A DNA stretch of 64,000 bases, taken from contig NZ_CP013254.1 of the NCBI RefSeq assembly GCF_001482365.1, positions 62,001 through 126,000 of the forward strand, read 5' to 3'. Below the pieces are notes generated by a model, which saw nothing but the letters and a program-made list of their open reading frames with translations, was not told the DNA's origin and ran no database searches. This DNA comes from Kocuria flava. Its GTDB lineage: Bacteria > Actinomycetota > Actinomycetes > Actinomycetales > Micrococcaceae. Within the stretch, counting starts at the first letter, position 1. Every line of letters begins with the position of its first letter. Both the position numbers and the translations under genes were made by a program. Positions 32,377-40,134 of the stretch are shown piece after piece.

Positions 32377-32636
32377 CCACCAACGCCTCCACCCCCGAGC
32401 AGCTCAACGCCGCTCTGCGCGCCGTGCGCCTGATCCGCGCCCACCTCGGCAACGACACCACCGCCGCCCGCCACGTCCTCGACGAGCTCGCCGCCGACCC
32501 GGCCCCCGGGGCGGCCGCCGGCCTGATCCTCGCGCTGACCGCTGACGCCGCGGACATGGCCACCGCCCTCGCCGGCGGAGACCGACAGCTCGCCTCCGAT
32601 CACCTGGCCATCGCCGCCGCCGAACTGGACTTCTGA
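32373..32636 (+). CDS. Small helical protein, unknown
   Basis: 87 residues, helical (EQLNAALRAVRLIRAHLGND, HVLDELAADP, ADMATALAGGDRQLASDHLAIAAAELDF). ATGA overlap upstream. Last gene before the 330-base gap and capsid gene. No family recognised. Confidence 0.55.
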   Translation: MTTNASTPEQLNAALRAVRLIRAHLGNDTTAARHVLDELAADPAPGAAAGLILALTADAADMATALAGGDRQLASDHLAIAAAELDF

Positions 32637-32672
32637 ACCGTGAGCGCGCGACAACACGTCCGCACCCGCCAG

Positions 32673-32969
32673 TAGACTGAACCCCGAGATCACCGATCTC
32701 GTCTCTGATGGTGAGGAGACGTTCCCCCGGGCAACCGGGGGAACACCCCACCACCAACCCCAGCGCCACACCGGCGACCGAGGAACCCCACCAAAGGGTC
32801 AAGGCCACCAGGAGACGCCGAGACGGCCAGACCCGCCAGCCCCGCGGCCAACGAGGAGCCCCCACCGGGCCAAGTCCGCCAGCACCAACAGGGCCCGCGC
32901 AGCGTCCCGCCAGTCCAATCCCCAGCACACCGCCGGCGCTCGCCGGCATACCGATTGGACCTGCACACC
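32673..32969 (+). promoter_or_regulatory. Structured leader of the capsid gene
   Basis: No convincing gene lies between 32637 and 32969. TAGACT (32673-32678) could be a -10. Then follow a hairpin cgagatc-acc-gatctcg (32685-32701) and a second possible stem gtctc/gagac (32701-32720) that competes with it. Next is a perfect hairpin gttcccccgg-GCAA-ccgggggaac (32721-32744) with a GNRA tetraloop. Last, gtccaatc (32913-32920) pairs with gattggac (32953-32960) around a gccggc palindrome, ending nine bases before the capsid ATG. Confidence 0.55.
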
Positions 32970-34112
32970 ATGAAGACTCTCAAGGAGCTCGAGGACGAGG
33001 CCAAGGGCCTGCTCGCCCAGCACCGCGCCGGCACCCTCACCTCGGAGCAGCTGCCCCGCCTGAAGGCGCTGCCGAACGAGATCGCCGCGGCCAAGGCCCA
33101 CGCGGCCAAGGCCGCCGAGGCCGAGCAGATGCTCGCGGCCCTGGACGGCGGGCACGATCCCCGCCCCGGGGCGGCCGGTGTGAAGACCGGCCCCCGCCTC
33201 TCCCGGGCCGTGTTCGCCAAGGCGGCACTGGACGTGGCCAAGAAGATGACCACCACCGGCGCCGGACAGATCGAGGCGAAGTCCCCGCTGGGCACCACCT
33301 ACACCGCGCCGCTGGCCGGTCTGGCCGTGGTGGCCGCGACCGAGGACCTCACCGCCCGCAACGTCGTCGGCCGCCTCACCCTCGTGGAGCGGGCCGAGCG
33401 GCACTACTCGTACGTGCGCCAGACCGCGGTGGAGAACAACGCCGCGGTCGTCCCCGAGGGCCAGCTCAAGCCGACCTCCACGTTCCGCGTGGAGCAGGTG
33501 CCGGCGCAGCTGCACGTCGTCGCCCACCTGTCCGAGCCCGTCGACCAGATGGTCCTCGAAGACCTGCCCACCGTGGCGCAGCTGGTCCAGGACACCATGC
33601 TCCGCGGGGTGCTCAACGCCGTGGACGACCAGCTGATCACCGGCACCGGCGTGGCCCAGCTGACCGGCCTGGACAACACCAGCGGGGTCCTCGTGGTCCC
33701 GCACACCGGCACCCCGCTGAACACCATCCGCCGGGCCATCACCGCCCTGCGCGTGAACGGCACCGTGCCCGACACCCTCGTGCTGCACCCCAGCGACTAC
33801 GAGGCGATCGAGACCACCACCCTCACCACCGGCGCCTACCTCCTCGAGTCCGGCCCGGTGAACCTCGGGGCCGGGACCCTGTGGGGTGTGCCCGTGGTGC
33901 AGTCGACCTCGGTCGCCGTCGGCCAGGCCTACGCGCTCGACTCGAAGCAGCTCACGCTCTCGACCGACACGCAGGGCATCCGCGTGGCCGCGAGCAACAC
34001 CAGTGGTGATGACTTCGAGCGCAACCGCGTGCGGTTCCGCGTCGAGGGACGCTTCAACCTCGACGTGCTCCAGCCCTCCGCGGTCGCCCGCGTGGACCTC
34101 ACCGCCGCCTGA
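32970..34112 (+). CDS. HK97-fold phage major capsid protein
   Basis: A 380-residue capsid protein. Residues 1-60 are a coiled-coil delta/scaffold-like segment (LKELEDEAKGLLAQHRAGTL...AAKAAEAEQML). Then the HK97 fold: SPLGTTYTAPLAGLAVV, the E-loop/spine region (VPEGQLKPTSTFRVEQVPAQLHV...), LVQDTMLRGVLNAVDDQLITGTG, and the A-domain (PDTLVLHPSDYEAIETT, LWGVPVVQSTSV) ending with RFRVEGRFNLDVLQPSAVARV. The ATG at 32970 is used. No protease or portal gene accompanies it. It is followed at once by a strong terminator. Confidence 0.9.
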   Translation: MKTLKELEDEAKGLLAQHRAGTLTSEQLPRLKALPNEIAAAKAHAAKAAEAEQMLAALDGGHDPRPGAAGVKTGPRLSRAVFAKAALDVAKKMTTTGAGQIEAKSPLGTTYTAPLAGLAVVAATEDLTARNVVGRLTLVERAERHYSYVRQTAVENNAAVVPEGQLKPTSTFRVEQVPAQLHVVAHLSEPVDQMVLEDLPTVAQLVQDTMLRGVLNAVDDQLITGTGVAQLTGLDNTSGVLVVPHTGTPLNTIRRAITALRVNGTVPDTLVLHPSDYEAIETTTLTTGAYLLESGPVNLGAGTLWGVPVVQSTSVAVGQAYALDSKQLTLSTDTQGIRVAASNTSGDDFERNRVRFRVEGRFNLDVLQPSAVARVDLTAA

Positions 34113-34129
34113 GCGCACCAGCACCACAC

Positions 34130-34169
34130 GAGAGCCCCAGCGCCCCGCTCCCGGGGTGCTGGGGCTCTC
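34130..34169 (+). terminator. Terminator of the capsid gene
   Basis: 12-base perfect outer stem (34130-34141 / 34158-34169) plus an inner cccc/gggg stem, starting 18 bases after the stop. Confidence 0.85.
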
Positions 34170-34548
34170 CTCGTGCCCGCTACAGGCAGTGCCGGCGGTG
34201 CTGCCGGTGTCTCCGGCGCCGGTGCACGACGATGCCGGCGGTGTGCGGGTGCGGTGCCGACAAGGGGTCCCTGTTGGGGTGGGGGGTGCAAAATCTCAGG
34301 AATCGAGAGTGCGGCTGACTTCCCACCGGTAGTGGGCCCACAAACACACGACCCCCTACCCCCATCGCGCGCTTACGCGCGTGCGCGCGCGCGAGGCGCA
34401 CCCCACCCGCCAGAACCTGCCCACCACACACGCCCGTTGCCGCCTCTCGCGCCCGAACAGCCACCGGATGCACCCCGGGAGGTCCGACCCCCTCCCAGGC
34501 CCGCACAGAGGCGCACAGCGCCGCGCCCCCTCCGCGCTTCATGCCTGC
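34170..34548. other. Gap with alternating purine-pyrimidine tract
   Basis: About 380 bases between the capsid terminator and the stop of the minus-strand cargo gene. It has a GC-alternating tract near 34367-34391 (cgcgcgcttacgcgcgtgcg...) able to form Z-DNA or cruciform, and a ccca/tggg hairpin near 34322-34338. No gene is supported. A packaging or recombination site is possible but unproven. Confidence 0.4.
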
Positions 34549-35205
34549 CTACTTCCTGGGGAACCGCCAGCGGGCACGCGGCTTACGACCCCAAGGCAGT
34601 GTCGCCGGCGTCCTGCCCTCCCGGAGCAAGGAACGGTGCAACCGTTCAGCGCGGCGCAATGCCCGAGCCCGCGACCAGGGGAACGCAACCGGGTCCATCG
34701 CTTCGATGAGTCGAGCGGTGAGGTCGATCAGCTGGCCGGCGGACCGCTCGAGTGCGGAGTCACCTCCGCCCCTCCGGTTGTGCGCGGTGATCACCTCCGC
34801 GGCCCACTTGGCTAGATCGGTGAAGATCGGGTACAGCCGATTGGCCCGCATGTTGGCAGGCAAAGAGACCTCACCGCTCGTGAGCTTGCGCGCCGCTGTC
34901 GGATCAGGCATCGGCTGGAACCCTGACGATCCGAGCTTCAGAGGCTGCTCGACCATGCGCAGCGTGGCGCCGCAGTTGGCCAGTCGGCCCTTGAGGTCCC
35001 TGGCGAGTTCGTACTGCTGCTTCAGCCAGTCCTTGCGGGCCTCCAGCCATGGGGCGCACAGGTAGTTGAAGATCACCGTGGTGAAGAGCGCGACCACGAT
35101 GGAGACGGCGCCGCTGAACAGCGCCGCGGAGCCGATACCGGCGGTGATGGACTGGACGGTGAGCTCGGGGGGAGGTGTAGCCACAAGTCGACTCTGGACC
35201 AGCAC
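34549..35205 (-). CDS. One-TM membrane protein, cargo gene next to attR
   Basis: About 218 residues. A short N-terminus, one long hydrophobic segment at about 27-50 (AALFSGAVSIVVALFTTVIF), then a cytoplasmic helical region (APWLEARKDWLKQQYELARDLKGRL) and an Arg-rich C-terminus. No known family. The GTG at 35205 has gggagg only two bases away; a GTG at 35184 is an alternative. Its position at the attachment end, on the opposite strand from the capsid operon, is where satellites and prophages carry accessory (often anti-phage) genes. Confidence 0.6.
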   Translation of the reverse strand: MLVQSRLVATPPPELTVQSITAGIGSAALFSGAVSIVVALFTTVIFNYLCAPWLEARKDWLKQQYELARDLKGRLANCGATLRMVEQPLKLGSSGFQPMPDPTAARKLTSGEVSLPANMRANRLYPIFTDLAKWAAEVITAHNRRGGGDSALERSAGQLIDLTARLIEAMDPVAFPWSRARALRRAERLHRSLLREGRTPATLPWGRKPRARWRFPRK

Positions 35206-35378
35206 AGCCTCCCACGGGGAGAGCGGGTGCCGTGTCGCAGAGCACCCGAGAGTTCCGGCTCCGGGGAAGCGGTGCCCGCAGTCTCCTCGGCCGGCCCTTT
35301 CGAACCGGCCCGTGAAGAAGGTTCCCATCGCCGGGAGACTCCCGGACAGCAGCGCGTAAGCATCTCATGGCCGCGATT

Positions 35379-35397
35379 TGGACACAGAATGGACACA
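35379..35397 (+). promoter_or_regulatory. Candidate right arm-type integrase sites
   Basis: Two exact tggacaca boxes (35379-35386, 35390-35397), 11 bases apart, 85 bases before the attR core. They mirror the pair at 27269-27287. A gatcta/tagatc dyad lies nearby at 35416-35435. The rest of 35206-35481 holds no gene. Confidence 0.5.
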
Positions 35398-35481
35398 CTG
35401 AGCGCGAACAACGGTGATCTACAGCGTTCTAGATCGTTGCTATTTCGGCCCTGAGGCTCACCACGTCTCGGTTAGGGAGGT

Positions 35482-35503
35482 TTCAAATCCCTCCGTCACC
35501 GCC
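35482..35503. repeat. attR core
   Basis: 22 bases identical to the tRNA-Ser 3' end at 27176-27197. The base after the core is G here and A at attL. Confidence 0.92.
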
Positions 35504-35509
35504 GATTGA

Positions 35510-35543
35510 GAAGGCCCCTGCTCCTCGAGGAGCAGGGGCCTTC
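35510..35543 (+). terminator. Original terminator of tRNA-Ser, displaced by the element
   Basis: A perfect 34-base palindrome starting gaaggcccctgctcc, six bases past the attR core. After excision it would lie directly behind tRNA-Ser, like the hairpin behind tRNA-Arg. Confidence 0.8.
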
Positions 35544-35577
35544 CGCGTGCCCGCCCCACGGGGCCCTACCCCGGCGC

Positions 35578-35645
35578 CGAGTGACCACGGAACAGGCGAG
35601 TGACCACGGCACGGCGTGGTCACTCGCCTGTTCCGTGGTCACTCG
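35578..35645. repeat. 31-base-arm palindrome with period-19 sub-repeats
   Basis: Perfect arms at 35578-35608 and 35615-35645 with a 6-base loop. Each arm holds two copies of cgagtgaccacg (or its complement) spaced 19 bases apart: starts 35578 and 35597 forward, 35615 and 35634 inverted. Confidence 0.9.
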
Positions 35646-35751
35646 GGCGGGGAGCGGCGAGCGCCGGGGGCGGCCCGGGGGCCGGGCGGCTACCGTGGGG
35701 GCGGTCACAGGACCCGCACCGCGGCGGGCCGGACGGGAAGGAGCACGGAGC

Positions 35752-36582
35752 ATGACGCAGACGGCACGGACGGCGGGCCACCTCGGGCTGGACGGCGAGG
35801 AGGTCCCCGACGCGTACTTCGTGCGCCTGGACGCGACGCGCTTCCGCTCGACCCTGCACTCCCAGGGCGCCTGGAACGACCACGAGCAGCACATGGGTGC
35901 GGCCTCCGGCCTGCTCGCCCACGCCCTCGAGGCGAACCACCCCCGCGAGGACATGGTGGCGGTGCGCTTCTCCTACGACATCCTCGGCCTGATCCCCGGC
36001 GGGGAGATCGAGGTGACCACCCGGGTGGTGCGCCCCGGCCGGACCATCGAGCTGCTCGAGGCCGTGATGAGCCACGGCGGGCGCTCCTGCATCCGGCTGA
36101 GCACGTGGCGGCTGGCCCGCGGGGAGACCGCCGCGCTGGCGGGCACGCACCGCGAGCCGCTGCCCCCGGTCGCCCAGGCCCCCGCGGCGGACATGCGCTC
36201 CCGGTGGCCGGGCGGCTACATCGCCTCCCTCGAGGGCCGCAGCGTGGTCGGGCACCGGCCCGGCCGGGCGGCGATGTGGCTGCGGGCCCCCCACGCCGTC
36301 GTCGCCGGGGAGGAGTCCTCGGCCACGGCGCGGTTCCTCACCGCGGTCGACGCCGCCAACGGCATCGCGGTGCGGGTGGCCCCGCACGAGGCGGCGTTCC
36401 CCAACGTCGACCTGGGCGTGCACCTGCTGCGCGAGCCCGTCTCCGGCTGGGTGGGCCTGGACACCGACGTCAGCTTCACCGCGCAGGGGACGGGCCTGAC
36501 CTCCTCCGCGCTGCACGACGAGGCCGGCTACCTCGGCCAGGTCGCCCAGGCCCTGACGGTCCGCCCCTTCCCCGCGACCTGA
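35752..36582 (+). CDS. Acyl-CoA thioesterase, double-hotdog (4HBT_3-like)
   Basis: A 276-residue protein with two hotdog halves. The N-terminal half has GAWNDHEQHMGAASGLLAHALE and a helix and strand pattern (VAVRFSYDILGLIPGGEIEVTTRVVRPGRTIELLEA). The C-terminal half ends with VDLGVHLLREPVSGWVGLDT and DEAGYLGQVAQAL. It matches TesB-like/4HBT_3 actinobacterial thioesterases; the acyl-CoA substrate is unknown. ATG at 35752 after aaggag. Confidence 0.82.
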   Translation: MTQTARTAGHLGLDGEEVPDAYFVRLDATRFRSTLHSQGAWNDHEQHMGAASGLLAHALEANHPREDMVAVRFSYDILGLIPGGEIEVTTRVVRPGRTIELLEAVMSHGGRSCIRLSTWRLARGETAALAGTHREPLPPVAQAPAADMRSRWPGGYIASLEGRSVVGHRPGRAAMWLRAPHAVVAGEESSATARFLTAVDAANGIAVRVAPHEAAFPNVDLGVHLLREPVSGWVGLDTDVSFTAQGTGLTSSALHDEAGYLGQVAQALTVRPFPAT

Positions 36583-36708
36583 CCCCGCGGCCTCGCCCAT
36601 GGCCCGCCCCGGTGCCGTGCCCGTCCGGGGCCGCGGGCGGGCGACCGTACAATGGGGCGGGATTTCCGACGTCGAGACCGGGCGCCAGCGCGCCCCAGGA
36701 GGCCAGCA

Positions 36709-37035
36709 GTGAGCAGCATCACCGTCACCGTGATCGACCGCGAGGGCAACCGCACCGAGGGCGTGGACTGGAAGAGCCACGAGAGCCTCATGGAGGCCCT
36801 CACCCGGCACAAGTACCCCATCCTGGCCACGTGCGGCGGCAACGCCTCCTGCTCGACGTGCCACTCCTACCTGGACCCGGCCTCCTTCGCGAAGTCCGGG
36901 GAGATCGGCGACGAGGAGGAGGACCTGCTCGACATGCTCGACGACACCCGGCACGAGACCTCCCGGCTGAGCTGCCAGGTCGAGTGGGCCGAGGATCTCG
37001 ACGGCGCCGAGGTCACCATCGCCCCCGAGTGGTGA
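36709..37035 (+). CDS. 2Fe-2S ferredoxin, adrenodoxin/plant-like fold
   Basis: 108 residues. The cluster loop is CGGNASCSTCHSY (C-x5-C-x2-C) with the fourth Cys in RLSCQVEW, 36-37 residues later, as in vertebrate-type ferredoxins. Acidic EEEDLLDMLDD resembles the partner-binding helix. A soluble electron carrier. GTG at 36709 after aggagg. Only 81 bases before the FAD/Fe-S dehydrogenase, so it may serve it or a P450-type partner elsewhere. Confidence 0.92.
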   Translation: MSSITVTVIDREGNRTEGVDWKSHESLMEALTRHKYPILATCGGNASCSTCHSYLDPASFAKSGEIGDEEEDLLDMLDDTRHETSRLSCQVEWAEDLDGAEVTIAPEW

Positions 37036-37116
37036 GCCGGAGCCCCTGACCCGGGGACCCCGCCCACCGACCCGCCCCACCGGAGCCCGGCCGCCGCGCC
37101 GCGCAGGAGATGGACC

Positions 37117-40026
37117 ATGACCGAGATCCGTGACGACCTGACCACGCGCGCCGCCTACGTCTCCGACGCGTCCCTCTACCGCCGCCTGCCCGAGGCCGTG
37201 GCCGAGCCCCGCGACGCCGGGGAGGTGCGCGAGCTGCTGGCGCTGGCGCGGGAGCGCGGCTGGTCGGTCGTCCCGCGCGGCGGGGGCACCTCCGTGGCGG
37301 GCAACGCGATCGGCGAGGGCCTCGTCATCGACACCTCGCGGCACTTCAACCGGATCCTCTCGATCGACCCCGAGGCCATGACGGCCGTCATCGAGCCCGG
37401 GGTCGTGTGCGACCAGCTGCGGGCGGCGGCCGCCGAGTTCGGCCTCACCTACGGTCCCGACCCCTCGACGCACTCGCGGTGCACGATCGGCGGGATGGTC
37501 GCCAACAACGCGTGCGGCTCCCACTCCGTGGCGTGGGGCACCTCCGCGGACAACCTCGTGGCGCTGACCGTGATGCTCGCCGACGGCCGGGAGGTCGAGC
37601 TGCGCGCGGGCGGGACCTCAGACCCGCAGCTGGACCGGGCGCTGACGGAGCTGCGCGACCGGCACCTGGCGATGCTGCGCACGGAGCTGGGCCAGTTCCC
37701 CCGGCAGGTCTCGGGCTACGGGCTGCACTACCTGCTCGGGGAGAGGGGCTTCGACACCGCCAAGGCCTTCGCCGGCTCCGAGGGCACGTGCGGGATCATC
37801 ACCCGGCTCACGGTGCGCCTGGTCCGCAGGCCCGCGCACACCGCCCTGGCCGTGCTGGGCTTCGAGGACGCCTTCGAGGCCGCGACCGCCGCCCCGAAGC
37901 TGCGCGTGCCGGGGGTGCACACGATCGAGGGCATGGGCGCGGACCTGCTCGAGGCCCTGCGCACCCGCCCGGGCCAGGAGCACGCCGGCGGCGAGCTGCC
38001 CCGCGGCGGCGGCTGGCTCTACTGCGAGATCGGCGCGGACACCCTCGAGGAGGCCGAGGCCGCGGCCCGGGCCCTGCCGGGGCTCGTGCCGGAGAACGTC
38101 GTGGACGCCGTGATCGTCACCGACGCCGACCGGGCCCGCGGGCTGTGGCGGATCCGCGAGGCCGGGGCCGGCATCGTCACCCGCCTGCCCGACGGCGGGG
38201 AGGCCTGGCCCGGGTGGGAGGACTCCGCGGTCCCGCCCGAACGGCTGGGGGAGTACCTGCGCGACCTCTACGCCCTGCTGCACGAGCTGGGCCTGACCGG
38301 CATCCCGTTCGGGCACTTCGGGGAGGGCTGCGTGCACATCCGCATCTCCTTCGACTTCACCGACGACGCCGGGGTCGCGGCCTACCGCACGTTCATCGAG
38401 CGCGCCGCGGCCCTCGTGCACCGCTACGGCGGGTCGGTCTCCGGCGAGCACGGCGACGGCCGCGCCCGCTCCGAGCTGCTGGGCACCATCTACTCCCCCG
38501 AGGCGCTGTCGGCCTTCGCCGCGTTCAAGGCCGCCTTCGACCCCGACGGGCTGTTCAACCCCGGGGTGCTGGTGGACCCCGAGCCGATCGACCGGGGCAT
38601 CCGCCCCGGTCCCGGGGCCCGCACCTTCGACCTCACACCCGTGCACGCGTTCTCCCGCGACGGCGGCTCCTTCGCCGGGGCCGTCAACCGGTGCGTGGGC
38701 GTGGGCGCCTGCCGCTCCGACGCCGGGGCGATGTGCCCGTCCTTCCAGGCCACCCGCGACGAGGTGCACTCGACCCGCGGCCGCGCCCGCGCCCTGGCCG
38801 AGATGCTGCGCGGGGAGTCCGTCACGGACGGGTGGAGGTCGAAGGAGACCCTCGAGGCCCTCGACCTGTGCCTGTCCTGCAAGGCCTGCGCCACCGAGTG
38901 CCCTGTCAACGTGGACATGGCCACCTACAAGGCGGAGTTCCTGCACCACCACTACGGCCAGGGCCTGCGCTCCTTCCTGGGGCGCAACCGCCGGCCCATG
39001 GCCCAGTTCACGATGGGCTGGATGCCGCTGCTGATGCGGGTCGTGGAGAAGGTCCCCTTCGCGTTCCGGGCGATCAACGTGGCCGAGTCCTTCCGTCCCG
39101 TCGAGGAGCTGACCAAGCGCCTGGGCGGGATCGAGCGGAAGCGGCGGATGATCTCGTTCGTCGACCGTCCGCTGACCCGCTGGTTCCGGGACCGCCGGGC
39201 GGAGGGGCACCGCCCCGGCGACGACGCGGCGGGCCGGCCGACCGTCGTGCTGTGGCCCGACACCTTCACGAACTTCGCCGCCGACGCCCCCGGCAGGGCC
39301 GCCGTGGAGGTCCTCGAGGCGATGGGCTACCGCGTGCTGCTGCCCATGGACAACGTGTGCTGCGGGCTGACCTGGCACTCCACCGGCCAGCTGGACATGA
39401 CGCAGAAGGTCCTGCGCGACACCCTCGACGTCATGGCGCCCCTGCTCGAGGCCGGCTACCCGGTGATCGGCCTGGAGCCCTCCTGCACCGTGATGCTGCA
39501 GGACGAGATCACCGAGCTGCTGCCCGGGGACCCGCGGGCGGCCCGGGTCGCCGAGCTCACCACCACGCTGGGCGCCTTCACCGCCCGCCACCTCGCCGAG
39601 GGCGGCCCCTGGCCGTTCCGGGAGCTGGCCACCGAGGCAGGCCCGGCCGCGGCCGTGTGCCAGGTGCACTGCCACCAGCAGTCGATGCTGGGCTACGGCC
39701 CCGAGCTCGAGGTGCTGGCGAAGCTCGGCGTGGACACCGCCGTGGTCGGCGGGGGCTGCTGCGGCCTCGCCGGCAACTGGGGCTTCGAGCCCGGCCACTA
39801 CGAGGTCTCCCAGCGCCTCGGGGAGCGGGAGCTGTTCCCCGCGATCCGCGCCGCCGCGGACGGGACCATCGTGCTGGCCGACGGCTTCTCCTGCCGCACC
39901 CAGATCGCCCAGGGCACCGGCGCCGAGGGGGTCCACCTCGCCCAGGTGCTGCGCGCGGCCCTGCCGCCGGATCCCGCCCCGGGGACCCCGCCGGGAGCCG
40001 CTGCGGGGACCGCCCCCGCGCCGTAG
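37117..40026 (+). CDS. Fused FAD-linked 2-hydroxyacid (D-lactate/glycolate-type) dehydrogenase with Fe-S and CCG domains
   Basis: A 969-residue fusion. An FAD_binding_4 domain is at about 20-200 (VVPRGGGTSVAGNA, GPDPSTHSRCTIGGMVANNACGSHS). FAD-oxidase C is at about 210-500 (GHFGEGCVHIRI, SGEHGDGRARSE). Two 4Fe-4S motifs follow (CVGVGACRSDAGAMCPSF; CLSCKACATECPVN). The C-terminal heterodisulfide-reductase-like Cys domain has NVCCGLTWH, CQVHCHQQS and GGGCCGLAGNWGFE. This layout fits quinone-linked D-lactate or related 2-hydroxyacid dehydrogenases at the membrane face. ATG at 37117 after aggag. The substrate is inferred only at class level. Confidence 0.9.
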   Translation: MTEIRDDLTTRAAYVSDASLYRRLPEAVAEPRDAGEVRELLALARERGWSVVPRGGGTSVAGNAIGEGLVIDTSRHFNRILSIDPEAMTAVIEPGVVCDQLRAAAAEFGLTYGPDPSTHSRCTIGGMVANNACGSHSVAWGTSADNLVALTVMLADGREVELRAGGTSDPQLDRALTELRDRHLAMLRTELGQFPRQVSGYGLHYLLGERGFDTAKAFAGSEGTCGIITRLTVRLVRRPAHTALAVLGFEDAFEAATAAPKLRVPGVHTIEGMGADLLEALRTRPGQEHAGGELPRGGGWLYCEIGADTLEEAEAAARALPGLVPENVVDAVIVTDADRARGLWRIREAGAGIVTRLPDGGEAWPGWEDSAVPPERLGEYLRDLYALLHELGLTGIPFGHFGEGCVHIRISFDFTDDAGVAAYRTFIERAAALVHRYGGSVSGEHGDGRARSELLGTIYSPEALSAFAAFKAAFDPDGLFNPGVLVDPEPIDRGIRPGPGARTFDLTPVHAFSRDGGSFAGAVNRCVGVGACRSDAGAMCPSFQATRDEVHSTRGRARALAEMLRGESVTDGWRSKETLEALDLCLSCKACATECPVNVDMATYKAEFLHHHYGQGLRSFLGRNRRPMAQFTMGWMPLLMRVVEKVPFAFRAINVAESFRPVEELTKRLGGIERKRRMISFVDRPLTRWFRDRRAEGHRPGDDAAGRPTVVLWPDTFTNFAADAPGRAAVEVLEAMGYRVLLPMDNVCCGLTWHSTGQLDMTQKVLRDTLDVMAPLLEAGYPVIGLEPSCTVMLQDEITELLPGDPRAARVAELTTTLGAFTARHLAEGGPWPFRELATEAGPAAAVCQVHCHQQSMLGYGPELEVLAKLGVDTAVVGGGCCGLAGNWGFEPGHYEVSQRLGERELFPAIRAAADGTIVLADGFSCRTQIAQGTGAEGVHLAQVLRAALPPDPAPGTPPGAAAGTAPAP

Positions 40027-40134
40027 CCGCTCCCGGGGCGTGTCGGTGCCCGGACCTACACTGGGAGCCCCGGGCAGGGCAGGCCTCCTCGGGGCGTGGT
40101 CGCCCACGACGTCCCCCGAGGAGGAGCTCCCCCC

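Larger units (their letters stand above)
27176..35503. mobile_element. Integrated element in tRNA-Ser(CGA), capsid-encoding satellite-like
   Basis: Bounded by 22-bp direct repeats (27176-27197, 35482-35503); the excised circle would be 8306 bp. Gene order: int, repressor (minus strand), then divergent alpA-like, unknown, small HTH, winged-helix/iterons, six short coupled ORFs, whiB-like, HK97 capsid (plus strand), and a minus-strand membrane cargo gene at attR. No terminase, portal, protease, tail, lysis or FtsK/Tra gene is seen. The lower G+C at both ends supports horizontal origin. Best reading: phage satellite with its own capsid gene; a reduced prophage is the alternative. Confidence 0.85.

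Noticed and set aside
32708..32969. Possible gene starting ATG-GTG-AGG upstream of the capsid gene
   Set aside because: No ribosome-binding site, weak third-position G+C, and it runs on in the wrong frame through the capsid gene; treated as leader.
34367..34391. Phage cos or pac site at the GC-alternating tract
   Set aside because: Only an unusual composition is visible; no sequence feature ties it to packaging.
27176..35503. Actinomycete integrative and conjugative element (pSAM2-like)
   Set aside because: No FtsK/TraB-type translocase or spread genes; the capsid gene argues for a phage relation instead.
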